The notes under the pieces are model-generated. The model was not told the origin of the DNA. It made no database searches and worked only from the letters and a program-made list of their open reading frames with translations. From assembly GCF_000178995.1 (NCBI RefSeq), contig NZ_ADVZ01000003.1, forward strand, positions 1-64,000: a stretch of 64,000 bases of DNA, given 5' to 3'. Shown here piece by piece: positions 1 through 10,313 of the stretch; within the stretch, counting starts at the first letter, position 1; each line of letters begins with the position of its first letter. The DNA comes from Afipia sp. 1NLS2. Lineage in GTDB: Bacteria > Pseudomonadota > Alphaproteobacteria > Rhizobiales > Xanthobacteraceae. Made by a program: the position numbers and the translations under genes.

Positions 1-1
1 C

Positions 2-385
2 TATCCGCCGGCGGTCGCTTCGATGGCGAATGCCGGCCCGCACGGGTTCAGCGAGGCGCTTTATGCCTACACATCGCAGGCGGCCAATAACGGCTCTGCG
101 TTCGCCGGCCTGACGGGGAACACGCTGTTCTATAACGTCAGCGGTGCGATCGCGATGTTCATCGGTCGTTTCTGGATGATCATTCCGGCGATGGCGATTG
201 CAGGCTCGCTTGCGCAGAAGAGAACCGTCGCGGCCTCGAGCGGCACGTTCCCGACCACCGGCGGTCTTTTCGTCGGCCTGCTTGTCGGTGTCATCATCAT
301 CGTCGGCGGCCTGACCTTCTTTCCCGCGCTCGCGCTTGGCCCCATTGCCGAGCATCTCGCGATGCAGGCCGGTCAAGTCTTCTGA
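2..385 (+). CDS. kdpA: KdpA, potassium-transporting ATPase subunit A (3' part only)
   Basis: This is the C-terminal 127 residues of the K+-binding and translocating subunit of the Kdp high-affinity potassium pump. The reading frame is open from base 2, so the start lies outside the window. The text includes the family segment [21 protein letters not shown] and then two to three hydrophobic helices, ending at TGA 383-385. KdpA is normally about 560-570 residues, so roughly three quarters is missing because of the window edge, not because of damage. kdpB follows after 24 bases in the same operon. In the inner membrane KdpA forms the ion channel-like part driven by KdpB. Confidence 0.95.
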   Translation, partial: YPPAVASMANAGPHGFSEALYAYTSQAANNGSAFAGLTGNTLFYNVSGAIAMFIGRFWMIIPAMAIAGSLAQKRTVAASSGTFPTTGGLFVGLLVGVIIIVGGLTFFPALALGPIAEHLAMQAGQVF

Positions 386-409
386 GGATCATCGCCAAGG
401 AACACCGTT

Positions 410-2482
410 ATGGAAACATCGAAACTCCGCAAGCGTTCGGCCGCGAATACGCTCTTCGATCCAAAGATCGTCGTGCCGGCCATCGGTCAGGCTTTTCTCA
501 AGCTCGACCCGCGCACGCTCGCCAGAAATCCGGTGATGTTCGTGCTCGAGATGGTGACGGTGCTCACCACGATTCTGCTCGTGCGAGACATCGCCATGGG
601 CGGCCAGAACATCCTGTTCGAAGCGCAGATCGTTATCTGGCTATGGTTCACCGTGCTGTTCGCCAACTTCGCTGAAGCCGTGGCCGAGGGCAGGGGCCGT
701 GCGCAGGCCGATACGCTGCGGAAGACGCGCACGCAGACGCGCGCCAAGCGCTTGCTTGCTGCCGATAATCCCGAGCTGTTCGAAGGTATCATGGCGGAGG
801 AGCTGGAAGCGGGCGATCTCGTTGTCTGCGAGGCGGGCGATATTATCCCGGGTGACGGTGAAATCGTCGAGGGTATCGCTTCGGTCAACGAAGCGGCGGT
901 GACGGGAGAATCCGCGCCTGTGATCCGGGAATCCGGCGGCGACCGGTCCGCGGTGACGGGCGGCACGACGGTGCTCTCCGACCGGATCGTGGTGCGGATC
1001 ACGTCTTCGCCCGGTACCTCGTTCCTTGACCGCATGATCAAGCTGGTCGAAGGCGCGGAACGTCAGAAGACGCCGAACGAGATTGCGCTGACGATCCTGC
1101 TGGTCGGCCTCACCATCATTTTCGTGTTCGCCACGGCTACGATCCCGAGCTACGCGGCCTATGCAGGGGGCGCGATCTCCATCGTGGTGCTGGTCGCGCT
1201 GTTTGTGACTCTTATTCCGACCACGATCGGCGCACTTCTGTCCGCTATCGGTATCGCCGGCATGGATCGTCTGGTGCGGTTCAACGTGCTTGCGATGTCG
1301 GGCCGGGCGGTGGAAGCGGCGGGCGACGTCGATACGTTGCTGCTCGATAAGACCGGAACGGTGACATTCGGCAACCGACTGGCGACCGAGATCATTCCCG
1401 TTCCCGGCGTCAGCGAGCGCGAGGCAGCGGAAGCAGCACTTCTTGCCAGCGTCGCGGATGAAACGGCGGAAGGCCGCTCCATCGTGTCGCTGGTGCAGGA
1501 GAAATATAGTGTGACGCGCGAAGATGCGACGTCGAATGCCAGATTCATCGAATTCTCCGCCAACACACGTTTGTCGGGCGTCGATACCGGCGAGCGGATG
1601 TTGCGCAAGGGCGCTATCGACTCCGTCCTGAAATTCGCAAGCCAGGCTGGTGGGCAAAATCTCGTGGAGCCTCCGGCGTTCCGCGCAGCGGTCGACAAGA
1701 TCGCGCGGGCAGGGGGTACGCCTCTGGGTCTTGCCGATGGCGGCAGGCTGCTGGCGGTGATCCATCTCAAGGACGTGGTGAAAGCGGATGTGAAAGAGCG
1801 CTTCGCCGAATTGCGGCGGATGGGCATCAAGACGGTGATGATCACCGGCGACAACCCGATCACCGCCGCAGCGATCGCGTCGGAAGCAGGTGTTGACGAT
1901 TTCATCGCCGAAGCCACGCCAGAGGACAAGCTGCGCTATATCCGCGATGAGCAGTCGCATGGCCGGTTGATTGCGATGTGTGGCGACGGCACCAATGACG
2001 CGCCAGCACTGGCGCAGGCCGATGTCGGGGTGGCTATGCAGAGCGGCACGCAGGCCGCGCGAGAAGCGGGCAACATGGTCGATCTCGATTCCAATCCGAC
2101 CAAGCTCATCGAGATCGTCGAGATCGGCAAACAGCTTTTGATGACGCGCGGAGCGTTGACGACGTTTTCGATTGCAAATGACGTGGCGAAGTATTTCGCC
2201 ATCATCCCGGCGATCTTCCTCGCGTTCTATCCGCAACTCGGGGTGCTCAACATCATGCACCTCGCGACGCCGCAGAGCGCGATCCTCTCCGCGATCATCT
2301 TCAACGCGTTGATCATCATCGCGCTCATTCCGCTTGCGCTGAAGGGCGTTGCCTATCGCCCCATCGGTGCGGGAGCGCTGCTTCGCCGCAACCTGTTCGT
2401 TTACGGCCTCGGCGGGCTGGCTCTGCCGTTCATCGGCATCAAGGTGATCGATATGCTCGTCACCGCATTGCAACTCGCTTGA
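410..2482 (+). CDS. kdpB: KdpB, potassium-transporting P-type ATPase catalytic subunit
   Basis: A 690-residue P-type ATPase that hydrolyses ATP to drive K+ uptake through KdpA. The phosphorylated aspartate lies in DKTGT, with Asp at residue 313. The actuator-domain TGES motif is at residues 165-168, and the [10 protein letters not shown] and [10 protein letters not shown] hinge motifs are present further on. Hydrophobic segments sit at both ends and around residues 220-270, as in full-length KdpB. The length is normal for the family. It is followed by kdpC; its stop codon overlaps the ribosome-binding site of kdpC, which indicates coupled translation. Confidence 0.97.
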   Translation: METSKLRKRSAANTLFDPKIVVPAIGQAFLKLDPRTLARNPVMFVLEMVTVLTTILLVRDIAMGGQNILFEAQIVIWLWFTVLFANFAEAVAEGRGRAQADTLRKTRTQTRAKRLLAADNPELFEGIMAEELEAGDLVVCEAGDIIPGDGEIVEGIASVNEAAVTGESAPVIRESGGDRSAVTGGTTVLSDRIVVRITSSPGTSFLDRMIKLVEGAERQKTPNEIALTILLVGLTIIFVFATATIPSYAAYAGGAISIVVLVALFVTLIPTTIGALLSAIGIAGMDRLVRFNVLAMSGRAVEAAGDVDTLLLDKTGTVTFGNRLATEIIPVPGVSEREAAEAALLASVADETAEGRSIVSLVQEKYSVTREDATSNARFIEFSANTRLSGVDTGERMLRKGAIDSVLKFASQAGGQNLVEPPAFRAAVDKIARAGGTPLGLADGGRLLAVIHLKDVVKADVKERFAELRRMGIKTVMITGDNPITAAAIASEAGVDDFIAEATPEDKLRYIRDEQSHGRLIAMCGDGTNDAPALAQADVGVAMQSGTQAAREAGNMVDLDSNPTKLIEIVEIGKQLLMTRGALTTFSIANDVAKYFAIIPAIFLAFYPQLGVLNIMHLATPQSAILSAIIFNALIIIALIPLALKGVAYRPIGAGALLRRNLFVYGLGGLALPFIGIKVIDMLVTALQLA

Positions 2483-2493
2483 AGGAGGTTTCC

Positions 2494-3096
2494 ATGTTGA
2501 AGGAAATCCGTCCCGCCCTCATCGTTCTGCTGATGCTCACGGCCATCACGGGATTGGCCTATCCGCTGGCCATCACCGGATTTGCGCAACTGGTTTTCCC
2601 GGTACAGGCAAGCGGAAGCCTGATGGAACGCGATGGGCAGGTGATCGGCTCCGAATTGATCGGCCAGCAATTCGCAAGCGACAGATATTTCCATGGCCGC
2701 CCGTCCGCGACGACGGCGCCAGACCCGAAGGATGCGAGCAAGAGTGTGCCGTCGCCTTACAATGCGGCGAACTCGGGCGGCTCGAACCTTGGTCCGACCA
2801 GCAAGGATCTTGCCGAACGCGTGAAGGCGGATGTGGCGAAGCTGAAGGCGGAAAACCCGTCAGGATCGATTCCGGTCGATCTGGTCACCACATCGGCCAG
2901 TGGGCTCGATCCGCATATCTCGCCGGAGGCGGCATTCTTCCAGGCTGCACGCGTAGCCAAGGCACGGAACATCCCCGAAAGGACGGTTCGGGCGCTGGTC
3001 GCGGGCCAGACCGAAGGGCGGCTGTGGGGTTTTCTTGGCGAACCGCGTGTCAACGTCTTGAAACTTAACCTCGCACTCGACAAGTTGACGTCGTAG
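2494..3096 (+). CDS. kdpC: KdpC, potassium-transporting ATPase subunit C
   Basis: A 200-residue subunit that stabilises the KdpABC complex and increases its affinity for ATP. It has one N-terminal membrane segment (about residues 6-30) and a soluble part containing [15 protein letters not shown] and the late [11 protein letters not shown] motif typical of KdpC. I place the start at ATG 2494 because a strong AAGGAGG sits at 2482-2488. An in-frame TTG at 2479 would add five residues but would place that ribosome-binding site inside the coding sequence. The gene lies between kdpB and kdpD in one operon. Confidence 0.96.
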   Translation: MLKEIRPALIVLLMLTAITGLAYPLAITGFAQLVFPVQASGSLMERDGQVIGSELIGQQFASDRYFHGRPSATTAPDPKDASKSVPSPYNAANSGGSNLGPTSKDLAERVKADVAKLKAENPSGSIPVDLVTTSASGLDPHISPEAAFFQAARVAKARNIPERTVRALVAGQTEGRLWGFLGEPRVNVLKLNLALDKLTS

Positions 3097-3116
3097 ACAT
3101 TCCGCACTGGAATTTC

Positions 3117-5795
3117 ATGGCCACCGAACCGGCCCCACGCGCATCGCCCGATGCATTGCTCGCCAGAGCCCGGAAAGAAGACCGGGGCCATCTGAAGATT
3201 TTTCTTGGCGCGGCTCCGGGTGTTGGCAAGACATATGCGATGCTCACGGCCGCCCGCGCGGAAAGCGCAGGTGGCCGTGATGTCGTTGCCGGGCTGATCG
3301 AGACCCACGGCCGCCGCGAGACGGAAGTCCTGACCGAGGGGCTTGAGACGCTGCCGCGCAAATCCATCATCTATCGCAATCAGGTCCTGCGCGAGTTCGA
3401 TCTCGACGCGGCGCTGAAGCGGCGGCCCGGCCTGCTGCTCGTCGATGAATATGCCCACAGCAATGTGCCGGGCAGCCGCCATCCGAAGCGCTGGCAGGAT
3501 ATCGACGAACTGCTGAAAGCGGGCATCAATGTTTGGAGCACGCTCAATATCCAGCACCTCGAGAGTCTCAACGATGTGGTGCAGAAGATCACCAAGGTAC
3601 GCGTGCGGGAAACCGTGCCGGACATGGTGTTCGACAAGGCCGATGAAGTCGTGCTGGTGGATTTTCCTGCCGGTGAATTGCTGAAGCGTCTCGCCGAGGG
3701 AAAAGTCTATGTGCAGGACACCGCCGCGCGTGCGGTCGAGAGCTTCTTCAAGCCGCAAAATCTGACGGCCTTGCGCGAGCTGGCCCTGCGCCGGGCGGCC
3801 GAGCGCGTCGATGCTGATCTTGTCGAGCGCATGCAGGCCGAGGCCATCGAAGGGCCGTGGGCGGCCGGCGAGCGCATTCTGGCCTGTATCGGTCCAGATC
3901 CGATCTCTCCCGCGGTGATCCGCACGGCCAAACGGCTTGCCGACCTAATGGATGCGCCATGGATCGCCGTGACAGTCGAGCGGCCGGGCGTCAATCCGGA
4001 CGAGGAGGCTCGCAAACGGCTTGACGAGGCGATGGCGCTGGCGCGCTCGCTCGGCGCGGACACGGAGACTCTGACGGGAGCGGACATTCCCGCAGAATTG
4101 TTGCGCTTCGCGCGGTTCGAGAACGTCACGCAGATCGTGGTCGGGCGTTCGCGCAACGGCTTCTTTAACGAGCTGCTGCGGCGTTCGCTGCCGCATGAGT
4201 TGGTGCGGCGGACGCAGGACATCGCCATTCATCTCGTGACGCGGGATCGCGAGGCTGACAAGCCCCGGTGGCGATGGCGGCTGCCGCCGCTGAATGCCAA
4301 TGCGACGGCCTTTGTCTCGGCAACAGCGCTGGTCGCCGTTGCAACGGGTATTGGCACGATCCTGACCGATCTGACGACGATCCCGAACCTTTCGATCGTC
4401 TATCTGTTGGCGGTTCTGCTGACCGCTGTGAGATTTGGCATCTGGCCGGCGATTTACGCGTCGGTGCTGTCGTTCGGGGCCTACAATTTCTTTTTCATCA
4501 ATCCGCTTTATACGTTCACGATTGCGGAGCCTTACGAACTGCTAGCGCTCGCGATTTTCCTGCTGGTCGCGATTATCACTTCGGCCGTAGCGGGGCGCGC
4601 CCGGTATCAGGCGGGTGTATCGGCCAGTCGGATGCGGGCGATGCGAAGGCTCTACGAGTTCACCCGGCGTCTCTCGGGTCTCGCGACTCCCGATGCCGTT
4701 GCCGAGGGTGCGGCGAGCGAGATGCACATCAGTCTCGCAAGATCGATCGTCGTTCTTCTGGAAAATCATGCGGATCTCGACCTCGTGGCGGCTTGGCCGC
4801 CGGAAGACAGCCTCGATGCCGCCGCGATGACCGCTGCCCGATGGGCCTATCAGCACAACGAACCCGCTGGCGCCAATACGGGCACGCTGCCGACGATCCC
4901 CTGGTATTTCATCCCACTGCGTTTCGGGGAAAGAATGCTCGGTGTTGTCGGCGTCGCGCGGGAGAAAGATCAGCGCGATCTGGATTCGGAGGCTCTTGCC
5001 CTTCTCGATACACTGGCCGAACAAACGGCGTCGGCGCTGGATCGCGCGATGCTGTCGCGCGAAATGGTCAGTGCGAAAACCGCGACAGAGGCGGAAAGAG
5101 TGCGCAACACCATGTTGGCCTCGATATCGCATGATTTCCGCACGCCGCTGTCGTCGATTCTTGGTTCGGCGAGCAGCCTGCTTGACTACGGGGAGAGGCT
5201 CGATCCTGCCGCGAGGAACGACCTGCTTCAGCACATCAAGGTAGAGGCCGAGGGGCTGGATGAACTGGTGCGCAACCTGCTGGCGGTGACGCGCATCGAT
5301 GCCGGCGCGCTGGAGCTGCGCCGCGACTGGGTCGATCTGCGTGAAATCGTGCAGCGGATCGTCAGTGCCGCACGGCGGCGGGGAGCGGCGCAGAGCTTTA
5401 CGATAGGGCTTTCCTCGGACCTGCCATTGATCCGCGCCGACGCGGCTTTGATCGAGCAAGCGGTCGGCACCGTTGTTGCAAATGCCGTCGCGCATACGCC
5501 GCGCGAGACGATCATCACCATCGAGAGCGTCATAACTGAAAATGAGATTGAACTGATGATTTCCGATAATGGCCCCGGCATTCCCGCAGAGGCGCTGCCG
5601 CGCATCTTCGAGAAATTTGTTTCGCTGGGGGCAGCCTCCAGCGCGGATGGCGGTCACGGAACGGGGCTTGGGCTTGCAATCGCCAAGGGCATTGCGGAGG
5701 CTCACGGTGGGTCTGTCGAAGCGCAAAGCCCGGTAGCTGACGGCCACGGAACGCGCTTTATCCTGCATCTGCCGCGTGAGAGGGCGGAGCCATGA
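3117..5795 (+). CDS. kdpD: KdpD, osmosensitive K+ sensor histidine kinase
   Basis: An 892-residue membrane sensor kinase that controls kdpFABC expression when K+ is limiting. The N-terminal KdpD domain has a Walker A motif GAAPGVGKT at residues 31-39 and LLLVDEYAHSN following. A universal-stress-protein-like region comes next, then four membrane segments at about 395-490 and a GAF-like region. The dimerisation domain has the phosphoacceptor His672 in SHDFRTPL, and the C-terminal ATPase domain has NGPGIP and GTGLGLAIAKGI. Length and order match classical KdpD. Its stop overlaps the kdpE start by four bases (ATGA). Confidence 0.97.
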   Translation: MATEPAPRASPDALLARARKEDRGHLKIFLGAAPGVGKTYAMLTAARAESAGGRDVVAGLIETHGRRETEVLTEGLETLPRKSIIYRNQVLREFDLDAALKRRPGLLLVDEYAHSNVPGSRHPKRWQDIDELLKAGINVWSTLNIQHLESLNDVVQKITKVRVRETVPDMVFDKADEVVLVDFPAGELLKRLAEGKVYVQDTAARAVESFFKPQNLTALRELALRRAAERVDADLVERMQAEAIEGPWAAGERILACIGPDPISPAVIRTAKRLADLMDAPWIAVTVERPGVNPDEEARKRLDEAMALARSLGADTETLTGADIPAELLRFARFENVTQIVVGRSRNGFFNELLRRSLPHELVRRTQDIAIHLVTRDREADKPRWRWRLPPLNANATAFVSATALVAVATGIGTILTDLTTIPNLSIVYLLAVLLTAVRFGIWPAIYASVLSFGAYNFFFINPLYTFTIAEPYELLALAIFLLVAIITSAVAGRARYQAGVSASRMRAMRRLYEFTRRLSGLATPDAVAEGAASEMHISLARSIVVLLENHADLDLVAAWPPEDSLDAAAMTAARWAYQHNEPAGANTGTLPTIPWYFIPLRFGERMLGVVGVAREKDQRDLDSEALALLDTLAEQTASALDRAMLSREMVSAKTATEAERVRNTMLASISHDFRTPLSSILGSASSLLDYGERLDPAARNDLLQHIKVEAEGLDELVRNLLAVTRIDAGALELRRDWVDLREIVQRIVSAARRRGAAQSFTIGLSSDLPLIRADAALIEQAVGTVVANAVAHTPRETIITIESVITENEIELMISDNGPGIPAEALPRIFEKFVSLGAASSADGGHGTGLGLAIAKGIAEAHGGSVEAQSPVADGHGTRFILHLPRERAEP

Positions 5796-6487
5796 GCAGC
5801 AGGACCCGTGTTCTGATCGTGGATGATGAAGCTGCCATCCTGCGCTTTCTGAAGCCCGCGCTGGAAGCCAATGCTTATGAGATTTTCGTCACCGCGACGG
5901 TTGCCGACGCCATCAAGCAAATCGCCACCACCACGCCCGATATTGTTTTGCTCGATCTTGGATTGCCGGATGGTGACGGGAAGGATGTGATCGGGAAAGT
6001 GCGCGAGTGGTCGGACGTGCCGATCATCGTGCTCTCCGCGCGGGAGCGGGAGGTCGAGAAGATCGAGGCGCTCGATAAGGGCGCGGACGATTACGTCAAT
6101 AAACCGTTCAATGTCGGCGAATTGCTCGCCCGGATGCGGGCCGCGCTGCGTCACCGGATGCAACGCAAGGCGGAAGTTCCCGTTCTGCGCATCGGAATGA
6201 TCGAAATCGACTCGGTTCGTCATCGCGTGACGCGCGGCGGCGCGGAGGTCAAACTGACGCCGAAGGAGTTTGATCTTCTGTCCTTTCTGTCCCGGCACGC
6301 CGGCAGGATTGTAACCCACAGGCAAATCCTCGCGGCGGTGTGGGGCGCGGCCCATGTCGAAGATACGCAATATCTTCGCGTCTATATCGGCCAGCTTCGG
6401 CAAAAGATCGAGGACAATCCGGACGACCCGAAACTGGTCCTCACGGAGCCGGGGATAGGCTACCGCATTTCAGAAACAGTCCTGTGA
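5792..6487 (+). CDS. kdpE: KdpE, OmpR-family response regulator of the kdp operon
   Basis: A 231-residue response regulator phosphorylated by KdpD. The receiver has the acidic pair in IVDDE near residues 9-12 and the phosphoacceptor Asp55 in LLDLGLPDGDG, and a conserved Lys in NKPFN. A winged-helix DNA-binding domain of the OmpR type occupies about residues 130-231 (LTPKEFDLLSFL, then the TQYLRVYIGQLRQKIE recognition helix). Translation is coupled to kdpD through the ATGA overlap. It is the last gene of the kdp block; the next gene is convergent. Confidence 0.96.
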   Translation: MSSRTRVLIVDDEAAILRFLKPALEANAYEIFVTATVADAIKQIATTTPDIVLLDLGLPDGDGKDVIGKVREWSDVPIIVLSAREREVEKIEALDKGADDYVNKPFNVGELLARMRAALRHRMQRKAEVPVLRIGMIEIDSVRHRVTRGGAEVKLTPKEFDLLSFLSRHAGRIVTHRQILAAVWGAAHVEDTQYLRVYIGQLRQKIEDNPDDPKLVLTEPGIGYRISETVL

Positions 6488-6510
6488 AATGTCTACCAGC
6501 CGGGTGCAGC

Positions 6511-6540
6511 GATGCCGCGTGGCTCTAGCTGCGAGGCATC
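6511..6540. terminator. Weak hairpin between convergent kdpE and flippase gene
   Basis: GATGCCGCG at 6511-6519 can pair with CGAGGCATC at 6532-6540 with one mismatch and a 12-base loop. It lies between two convergent genes and touches the stop codon of the leftward one. There is no T-tract on either side, so intrinsic termination is only a possibility. Confidence 0.25.
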
Positions 6541-7885
6541 ATGCCGGTGCTCCTTTGGCCCTGAAAGCCGATTGAAGCATGAAGATCGGACTCGGCAGAA
6601 GTCCGAGGCGCCGCCAGATAAAGGCTGCCATCGCGACATTCCAGATCACGAGTGTGATCGTTGCCGAGATCGCCGCGCCGATCAGCCCGAACTGGTTGAC
6701 GAGGGCGGCGCTCAGAAGAATGTTGAAGAGAGCGCTCAGAATTAGGAGAAGTGCCGCGATCCGCTCGCATCCGGTCATGGTCAGGATCGATAGTTGCGAG
6801 CCACAACTCGCGGCGAGAACCTGGCCCAGGAGGAGGACATGGAGAGCGGGCACGCCTGCGTCATAGGCTGGGCCGAACCATGAGAGGAGCGGTTCTGCAA
6901 TAATGGAGAGTGCGAGCGCGCTGAGAGCGGCGCCGCACAGTGTCCATAAGGCGATCCTCGCAGTCAGGACTTGCAGCGCGTGGTGCTGTTTCCTGACAAA
7001 GAGGTCGGAGATCGTCGGTGCGAGCAAAGTGTTGGCAGCGGTTCGCGGCAGAGCCACCAGAAAGGATATGCTGAACGCGAGCGCGTAGATGCCGGCCTCC
7101 TTGGTCAGCCCGAGCCAGCCGAGCACCAGCACGCCGCAGCGATTCAACATCGCTTCGGTGGCGGCAATCGCCACGAGAGGCAGGATCGTCTTTCGCCAGA
7201 TCGGTATATCGTAGCTTGGCGCTATCCCATCGATCTCTTGCGGATGAAGCCGCCGGACCGCGAGGCTCGCGAGGACAAGGGCCATGGCCGTGCTGGCGAG
7301 GGTCGCCATCATGACCAGAGGGGCATCAAGACGCCATTTCAACACCTGGCTTAAAAGCACGACGATGCAGATCAAGGCGCCGTCGCGGATCATGCGATCC
7401 GGCACCACGGCCGACAGAACGCCGCCGAATGCGCGGACGATCGAACTTCGAATCCACAGCAGCGCCCAGACTGGGACCAGAACAAATCCGGCGAGAAAGG
7501 TGTTTCGCAATTCCGGAGATATTTCCCTATTCGGAATCACGACGGCGGCTGCGCCAACCACAACAACGATTGCGCCGGCGACCGCCATGCGTTGTTCCGA
7601 GTACCGGATTACGCCGCGCAGCAGGCTCCATGCCTGATTGGCACGATAGGCGGATACGAAGCGCAAGAGCGCGATATCGAAACCCAGTGCGGAAAAATAG
7701 GCCAGCACGGTGACCCAAGCGAGAACGTAGGCGTAGACGCCAAAGGTCTCGGCGCCAACGATCCGCGCGATCAGGAGCTGCGAGCATGCGGTCAGTCCGG
7801 CGCCGGCGACGTAGACCGCAAGCGCCGCGATGCCGCCAATGGTCACGCGCCGGATCGATCCGCTGCCAAGGACCCTGTCAAACAT
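6539..7885 (-). CDS. Wzx-like polysaccharide flippase (MATE/PST superfamily)
   Basis: A multi-spanning inner-membrane protein of about 448 residues with 12 or more hydrophobic helices. It starts MFDRVLGSGS and has an early segment with ARIVGAETFGVYAYVLAW, which is the usual beginning of polysaccharide-transporter (Wzx/MATE-like) proteins. Such proteins flip lipid-linked repeat units to the periplasm. I prefer ATG 7885, overlapping the preceding gene by eight bases; an upstream ATG at 7924 would add 13 residues. It is the last gene of the leftward EPS block that contains polymerase and chain-length genes, which supports the role. Substrate is unknown. Confidence 0.8.
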   Translation of the reverse strand: MFDRVLGSGSIRRVTIGGIAALAVYVAGAGLTACSQLLIARIVGAETFGVYAYVLAWVTVLAYFSALGFDIALLRFVSAYRANQAWSLLRGVIRYSEQRMAVAGAIVVVVGAAAVVIPNREISPELRNTFLAGFVLVPVWALLWIRSSIVRAFGGVLSAVVPDRMIRDGALICIVVLLSQVLKWRLDAPLVMMATLASTAMALVLASLAVRRLHPQEIDGIAPSYDIPIWRKTILPLVAIAATEAMLNRCGVLVLGWLGLTKEAGIYALAFSISFLVALPRTAANTLLAPTISDLFVRKQHHALQVLTARIALWTLCGAALSALALSIIAEPLLSWFGPAYDAGVPALHVLLLGQVLAASCGSQLSILTMTGCERIAALLLILSALFNILLSAALVNQFGLIGAAISATITLVIWNVAMAAFIWRRLGLLPSPIFMLQSAFRAKGAPA

Positions 7886-8684
7886 GAGGAAGGCCCTCGC
7901 TGGAGAGATTGCCCCAAAGCGCATGGGATGTCTGATATGGCGGGCGCAGTACCATTTTGATCTGCTCGGCGGTCTCTCTTACCGCATCGTCCAGCGAGCC
8001 TGGATCGGATGAATTGATGCAGGTGACCGGCTGGCCCCGTTTTCGAAGAAGGCCGAGGAGATATTCAAAGAGTGGGTGTTCTTCGCTGTTCGTTGCCGGA
8101 TCGACTTCGAGCATGCGCTCGACCGGGCCTTGGAAGCGCTGCCGGTTGTGAAGGCGTGCGGCCAGAATATCGGGAGACGCATCGAGCTGGATCAGCAGAT
8201 CTGGTTTCGGGATGATGTCGAGCGCGCGCGCGATCAGCGTTTCGTCGGCCGATGGGTGAGAGAGTACAAGTGAGCAGACCGCCTGAATGAAGGCTTGGTC
8301 GAACAATGTGATGTGGCTTGAGTTGGAAGCCATGTGCCAGGAATGGGACAGGCGGAGAATGTATTGGCTCAGTCTGACCGACGAGAGAAAGTTCTTGGGC
8401 GGGAGTACCTTTAACAGGCTTGCCGCCGTGCTGAGATCGTTCCGATAGGCAAGCGGGTGAAACGTCATTGTCAGAAGTTCAACGACAGGCCTCACCAGAC
8501 GGATCGCTACGGCAGCCGTTGGCGCGGATATCGGATGTTTGCGGGAATCCGTCGGTAATCGTTCGGCCGGCCGGTAGCTGAGAACGAGATCAACGTTTTG
8601 ATGCTGATTCTGGAGTTCAGCAGCCAGTGCGCGGGCAAAGGTCGTCTTGCCGACGCCTTGTGGGCCAAAGATCTCGACAATCAT
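7878..8684 (-). CDS. P-loop kinase resembling thymidylate kinase
   Basis: A 268-residue soluble protein whose Walker A motif GPQGVGKT is at residues 7-14, directly after a beta strand (MIVEIF). A later segment, LFDQAFIQAVCSL, followed by KPDLLIQLDASPDILAARL, resembles the DR-type and lid regions of thymidylate/deoxynucleoside kinases. The usual dTMP-specific motifs are not obvious. It lies between a related kinase fusion and the flippase gene with very short spacing, so it is probably co-expressed with the EPS genes. The real substrate may be a nucleotide or a sugar; I cannot tell from the sequence. Confidence 0.6.
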   Translation of the reverse strand: MIVEIFGPQGVGKTTFARALAAELQNQHQNVDLVLSYRPAERLPTDSRKHPISAPTAAVAIRLVRPVVELLTMTFHPLAYRNDLSTAASLLKVLPPKNFLSSVRLSQYILRLSHSWHMASNSSHITLFDQAFIQAVCSLVLSHPSADETLIARALDIIPKPDLLIQLDASPDILAARLHNRQRFQGPVERMLEVDPATNSEEHPLFEYLLGLLRKRGQPVTCINSSDPGSLDDAVRETAEQIKMVLRPPYQTSHALWGNLSSEGLPHV

Positions 8685-8703
8685 GAGCGAGCTCCATGAG
8701 GGC

Positions 8704-10236
8704 CTACAGAAGATCCCATATTTCGGATTTGATCCGGCGTATCACATCGGGCAACGGCTGCTCGGCGTCGATGGTGACGACACGTCTCGCCTCGAAGGTG
8801 AGATGCCGTAACGTCGTAATGCGTTCCCGAACGATCGATGGGTCCATATCCGGTTCGCGCAATAACGCCGTTTCCGGCGTAACCTGCAGCTTGATGACGA
8901 GATCCGGCGGTAGACGTTGCGCGAGAAGATACGCGGAGGCTTCGAGGCGGCGAAGCCAGCGTGGCGCGCGGGGAACGCGGTTGAGAAGCGGGCCGTCGTT
9001 GAAGCTTGGCGTTTGGTTTTGGGGATAGCGGTCTGTCAGCACGATCAGCCCGCGGTTGGCGCCGCGCCGCGCGCTCACCAGTTTGTTTCGCTTCTCCCTT
9101 GCGACGACGAGCGCCCAGACCGTGAGAAGCACACTGTATAAAAAGCCCGGCTCCCGGTGTGACATTGCACCATGGGACGCACCCTTCGGTCGCGTTTTAA
9201 GGGCGCTTGCGATGAGCGGCAGCATCATCTTGAATGGCCGTAGCAGAAGCGATGGCCTGCCATCTCCGGTGCCGAAATACATGGGAATGGTGTCGATCTC
9301 CGATCCAAGCCATTCATGGATCGTGGTCACGGCGGTCGATTTTCCACTGCCATCGACGCCGACAATAGCGACGATCATGCCGCCGCCCGGCGCGCGCCGG
9401 CTCCATGGCCGAGGCAGATAAAGAAATTTCTTGTTGATGCCTCCGATGGCCCAGTACATGGCTCGTACAATTGTCCGCAGACGAGCCTCGATCGCGCCGT
9501 ACATTCGATAGGGCGCAAGGAATTTTTCGACTTGACGCCTCAGGACCGACTGATCTTCCAGCGGCTTTTTGTCGCGAAACGCTTCGACGAGTTCGGTGGC
9601 CAGGCGTTCGTTCATCAAACGGGAGGCCAATTCGTGGAGTGCGATGTCGTCGACGCGGGACGCAAGAGCCATGCGGTCCAGGGAGAATTTGCGTGTCGTG
9701 GAGGTCCAATGCCGCCATGTCACCAGATCTCGACGCCGTAACTCCAGGCAACTGCGGACGACTAGCAGGAACGCTTCGCTGATGGGGTCGAGTATCCTGA
9801 TCGGGAAAGCCGGGTGCCGAATGGAACGTGCAATGATCACGTCTTCCCACGGAAGGCGATAGTTTTTCAGCAGCCGTTCGCCTGATATCAGGCGGAAGTG
9901 CAGATGAACGTGCACCAGTCGTCCGATGAGACTGTCATGGCCGAGGAAACTCAGAACGGCGGGGTCATCCCGGTAGGGGGCGGACGGAAAAAGCTTCAGA
10001 CTGCATTCTAGCAGGATGGCTTCGCAGCGATGTTGATCCTTCCGCGCGACAAGAAGATCGAGGTCGCTTTCGCCGGTCAGAACGGAATAAATGCTCCTAC
10101 TGCTTTTCCAGAAACAATAGGAGATATCGGCTTTCTGAAAGCCCTCAAGAACTGCGAGAAAAACAAAAGAGATTGCGCTCTCCGAAGGAGGCTGCGCCGT
10201 CGGTTCAAGTTCTTTATGGATCTTGATCGGCCTCAT
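8704..10236 (-). CDS. Nucleotidyltransferase-like / thymidylate-kinase-like fusion protein
   Basis: A 510-residue two-domain protein. Near residue 57 it has GESDLDLLV, the D-x-D pattern of nucleotidyltransferase-fold proteins, in a domain of roughly 230 residues. From about residue 285 a second domain begins with IVAIVGVDGSGKST (Walker A near 292-299), and continues with VLTDRYPQ and PPDLVIKLQVTPETALLREP, as in thymidylate kinases. Its neighbour downstream is a second, stand-alone kinase of the same type. The gene follows the tyrosine autokinase gene after 77 bases. A role in making or tuning nucleotide-sugar precursors is possible but is inference only. Confidence 0.6.
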   Translation of the reverse strand: MRPIKIHKELEPTAQPPSESAISFVFLAVLEGFQKADISYCFWKSSRSIYSVLTGESDLDLLVARKDQHRCEAILLECSLKLFPSAPYRDDPAVLSFLGHDSLIGRLVHVHLHFRLISGERLLKNYRLPWEDVIIARSIRHPAFPIRILDPISEAFLLVVRSCLELRRRDLVTWRHWTSTTRKFSLDRMALASRVDDIALHELASRLMNERLATELVEAFRDKKPLEDQSVLRRQVEKFLAPYRMYGAIEARLRTIVRAMYWAIGGINKKFLYLPRPWSRRAPGGGMIVAIVGVDGSGKSTAVTTIHEWLGSEIDTIPMYFGTGDGRPSLLLRPFKMMLPLIASALKTRPKGASHGAMSHREPGFLYSVLLTVWALVVAREKRNKLVSARRGANRGLIVLTDRYPQNQTPSFNDGPLLNRVPRAPRWLRRLEASAYLLAQRLPPDLVIKLQVTPETALLREPDMDPSIVRERITTLRHLTFEARRVVTIDAEQPLPDVIRRIKSEIWDLL

Positions 10237-10313
10237 GATCGAATTGCTCCGGCTTCAAGAGCATCGCTGGTGGGATGTTCTGTCGCAAAATCCGCCTTCT
10301 GCCATGGCCAGGA

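Noticed and set aside
641-2473. 610-residue open frame antisense to kdpB
   Set aside because: Its composition (many Arg, His, Asp, Gln) is that of a reading-frame shadow in high-GC DNA, and kdpB on the other strand is fully conserved.
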